Assembly: GCA_910577825.1 (NCBI GenBank)
Contig: CAJTOK010000002.1
Span: 1-64,000, forward strand
From: an uncultured Lachnospiraceae bacterium
GTDB lineage: Bacteria; Bacillota; Clostridia; Lachnospirales; Lachnospiraceae
Direction: 5' to 3'
DNA length: 64,000 nucleotides
The translations under genes were made by a program, and so were the position numbers. Each line of letters begins with the position of its first letter. Within the stretch, counting starts at the first letter, position 1. The notes under the pieces were generated by a model. The model did no database searches. It saw only the letters and a program-made list of their open reading frames with translations, and was not told where the DNA came from. Shown here in pieces: positions 62,938 to 64,000 of the stretch.

Positions 62938-63324
62938 TTAATATGTTTCTTTTTCCTGGTTTTCTATATTTTTATATTTATTTATTATATCACATACCTG
63001 TTTATTAGTTTTCTTTAATTTCCCTAATGGTTCTTCTATACCGTTTGCTGTGCCTTTCCTTAATATTTCAACAACTGGTATTGTTGTTTCAAGTATTTTG
63101 TTAAACCCATAGTTGCCAGATAAGCCTTTAAGTGTATGCGCCCTTTTAAAAGCGGTTTCTATATCACCTTTCTCAAGACACTCTTCCAGCTGGGAAAGGT
63201 TTTTGTCACAAGTGAACCTGTATAAAAACTGTTCATATACCTCCTCGCTGCCTATAAACCGTGCTACAGCACCTTTATAATCTACCCCTGCTTTGATTAA
63301 TTCATTTTTAAAACTTTCTGTCAT
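62938..63324 (-). CDS. Hpt (histidine phosphotransfer) domain protein
   Basis: This 128-residue four-helix Hpt protein has the phosphorylated His in FKRAHTLKGLSGNYGF. It would shuttle phosphate between response regulator domains in a phosphorelay; no sensor or regulator is nearby. Its start overlaps the recU stop by 4 nt, so the two are co-translated. Confidence 0.85.
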   Translation of the reverse strand: MTESFKNELIKAGVDYKGAVARFIGSEEVYEQFLYRFTCDKNLSQLEECLEKGDIETAFKRAHTLKGLSGNYGFNKILETTIPVVEILRKGTANGIEEPLGKLKKTNKQVCDIINKYKNIENQEKETY

Positions 63325-63866
63325 AATCCCACCTCATCCCTGATATCTAAATCCCTGCTTACCATTTCCAGATAGTGTATAAATACCTGGTTTGTTACTT
63401 TTATTATATAACTGCTGTCAAGTTCCTCACGGCGGAAACTTTTCCTTCCTCCGCCTGATGCCCGGTTCCAGAACTTAGCTACATGCCTGTATGGAACATA
63501 ATAGCAAATATCTGCATTACTAAAATATATTATTAAAAATGCAATCCCCTTCTGTATTTCAAATTCTTCCATAAATTTTATCTGGTGCTTATGTATATTC
63601 TGTAACGGGAATGTATCTGTTGCACACTCCTTTGCATCAAAACAGACCGGGATTCCCTGTATATTGCCAATATAGTCAACTGTACTTTTCTGCCCAAAAT
63701 ATGCAAGTGTAATATGATGCCTTTCCTTATCTATTTCTATTGGCGTTATTGGTGTAGGTATTTTCTGTACTAAGGCAAGATTCTCCTGGCGGTATTTATT
63801 ATTAGTGTAGTTCAGTGCCTCCTCAAGCATTGAACCTCTTAACCCCCTTGAATTCCACGACGGCAT
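63321..63866 (-). CDS. recU: Holliday junction resolvase RecU
   Basis: This 181-residue enzyme resolves Holliday junctions in recombination and chromosome segregation. Motifs: WNSRGLRGSMLEEALNYTN at the start, STVDYIGNIQGIPVCFDAKEC with catalytic Asp and Glu-type residues, and LQNIHKHQIKFMEEF. ATG 63866 lies 6 bp after the upstream stop and uses AAGGAGG within the preceding gene. No pbp1A gene, its common neighbour, is in view. Confidence 0.92.
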   Translation of the reverse strand: MPSWNSRGLRGSMLEEALNYTNNKYRQENLALVQKIPTPITPIEIDKERHHITLAYFGQKSTVDYIGNIQGIPVCFDAKECATDTFPLQNIHKHQIKFMEEFEIQKGIAFLIIYFSNADICYYVPYRHVAKFWNRASGGGRKSFRREELDSSYIIKVTNQVFIHYLEMVSRDLDIRDEVGL

Positions 63867-63872
63867 TACCTG

Positions 63873-64000
63873 TTACCTCCTTAAAACTGTTGTATCCATG
63901 CCAAGGCCTTCCATTATATCTGCAAATTCCTTTGGAACTGGTGCTTCAAAAACCATATGCTGGTATTTTACTGGTACATTTCCAGATATTCCAAATTCAA
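63873..64000 (-). CDS. 3' end of an unidentified gene (continues beyond window)
   Basis: The frame ends at TAA 63873 and reads, near its end, VPVKYQHMVFEAPVPKEFADIMEGLGMDTTVLRR. I do not recognise it. It contains the recU ribosome site and is probably in the same operon as recU and hpt. Confidence 0.6.
   Translation of the reverse strand, partial: EFGISGNVPVKYQHMVFEAPVPKEFADIMEGLGMDTTVLRR

Noticed and set aside
1..64000. CRISPR array
   Set aside because: No regularly spaced short direct repeats were seen; the repeats present are hairpins, att sites or arm sites.

Overview
The window looks like chromosome of an AT-rich, low-GC, anaerobic, spore-forming Firmicute, most likely a gut Lachnospiraceae. 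The evidence is spoVAD/spoVAE, an alpha/beta small acid-soluble spore protein, spmB, a SCIFF peptide with its radical SAM maturase, class 2 galT, an anaerobic cobalt-early cobalamin pathway, and several families I associate with Lachnospiraceae (DUF6465, DUF4358, DHHW, DUF5688). Species cannot be assigned from the sequence alone.

Layout. 1-4.2 kb: 3' end of an ISAs1-family transposase, then ecfA1-ecfA2-ecfT-truA, the tail of the usual ribosomal-protein superoperon. 4.3-8.1 kb: HD-GYP protein, tRNA-Leu, spmB, and an IS200/IS605 element (tnpA, tnpB) sitting on the spmB stop codon. 8.1-19.6 kb: PAP2 phosphatase, galT, leuA behind a leucine T-box, a CDF transporter, the SCIFF maturase and its 49-residue peptide (15377-15526), a spore SASP, a sulfotransferase-like protein, DUF6465, spoVAE and spoVAD without spoVAC. 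19.6-27.5 kb: a multi-hairpin repeat, an Ig-like surface protein, a DUF885 protein and a DUF4358-DHHW-MBOAT-DHHW operon that probably O-acetylates an extracellular polymer. 27.5-31.3 kb: a decayed PIN toxin pair, Uma2, an APH-like kinase, a CIRCE-controlled hsp20 and a DUF2798 protein.

31.6-40.1 kb is the most unusual part. A 147-nt nested hairpin precedes a tight five-gene cassette: a large helical protein, a SWIM zinc-finger protein, a MoxR-type AAA+ ATPase, a DUF5682 protein with TraB/Tiki-like motifs, and a VWA protein with an intact MIDAS. This looks like a chaperone, regulatory or conflict machine whose function I cannot name. 40.1-52.5 kb: DUF5688, kptA, then two divergent cobalamin blocks (cobQ-cobT-cobU-cobS-cobU-like-cobC-cbiB on minus; btuR-cbiC-cbiK-cbiD-cbiL-cbiF on plus). 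The corrin-ring set is incomplete here.

52.5-53.1 kb: a tRNA array (Pro, Gly, Arg, His, Gln). A degraded integrative element of about 9.3 kb (53090-62434) is inserted at the 3' end of tRNA-Gln, bounded by a 44-bp direct repeat with one mismatch. It holds an integrase with an early stop codon and a missing 3' end, an IS3 element apparently fused to a yqaJ remnant by deletion, a second IS with perfect 16-bp ends and a 5-bp target duplication, a PIN toxin pair, a Rad52-like annealing protein, an interrupted D5-type primase, an excisionase-like protein and vapBC. The window ends in host genes hpt and recU and the 3' end of an unidentified gene.
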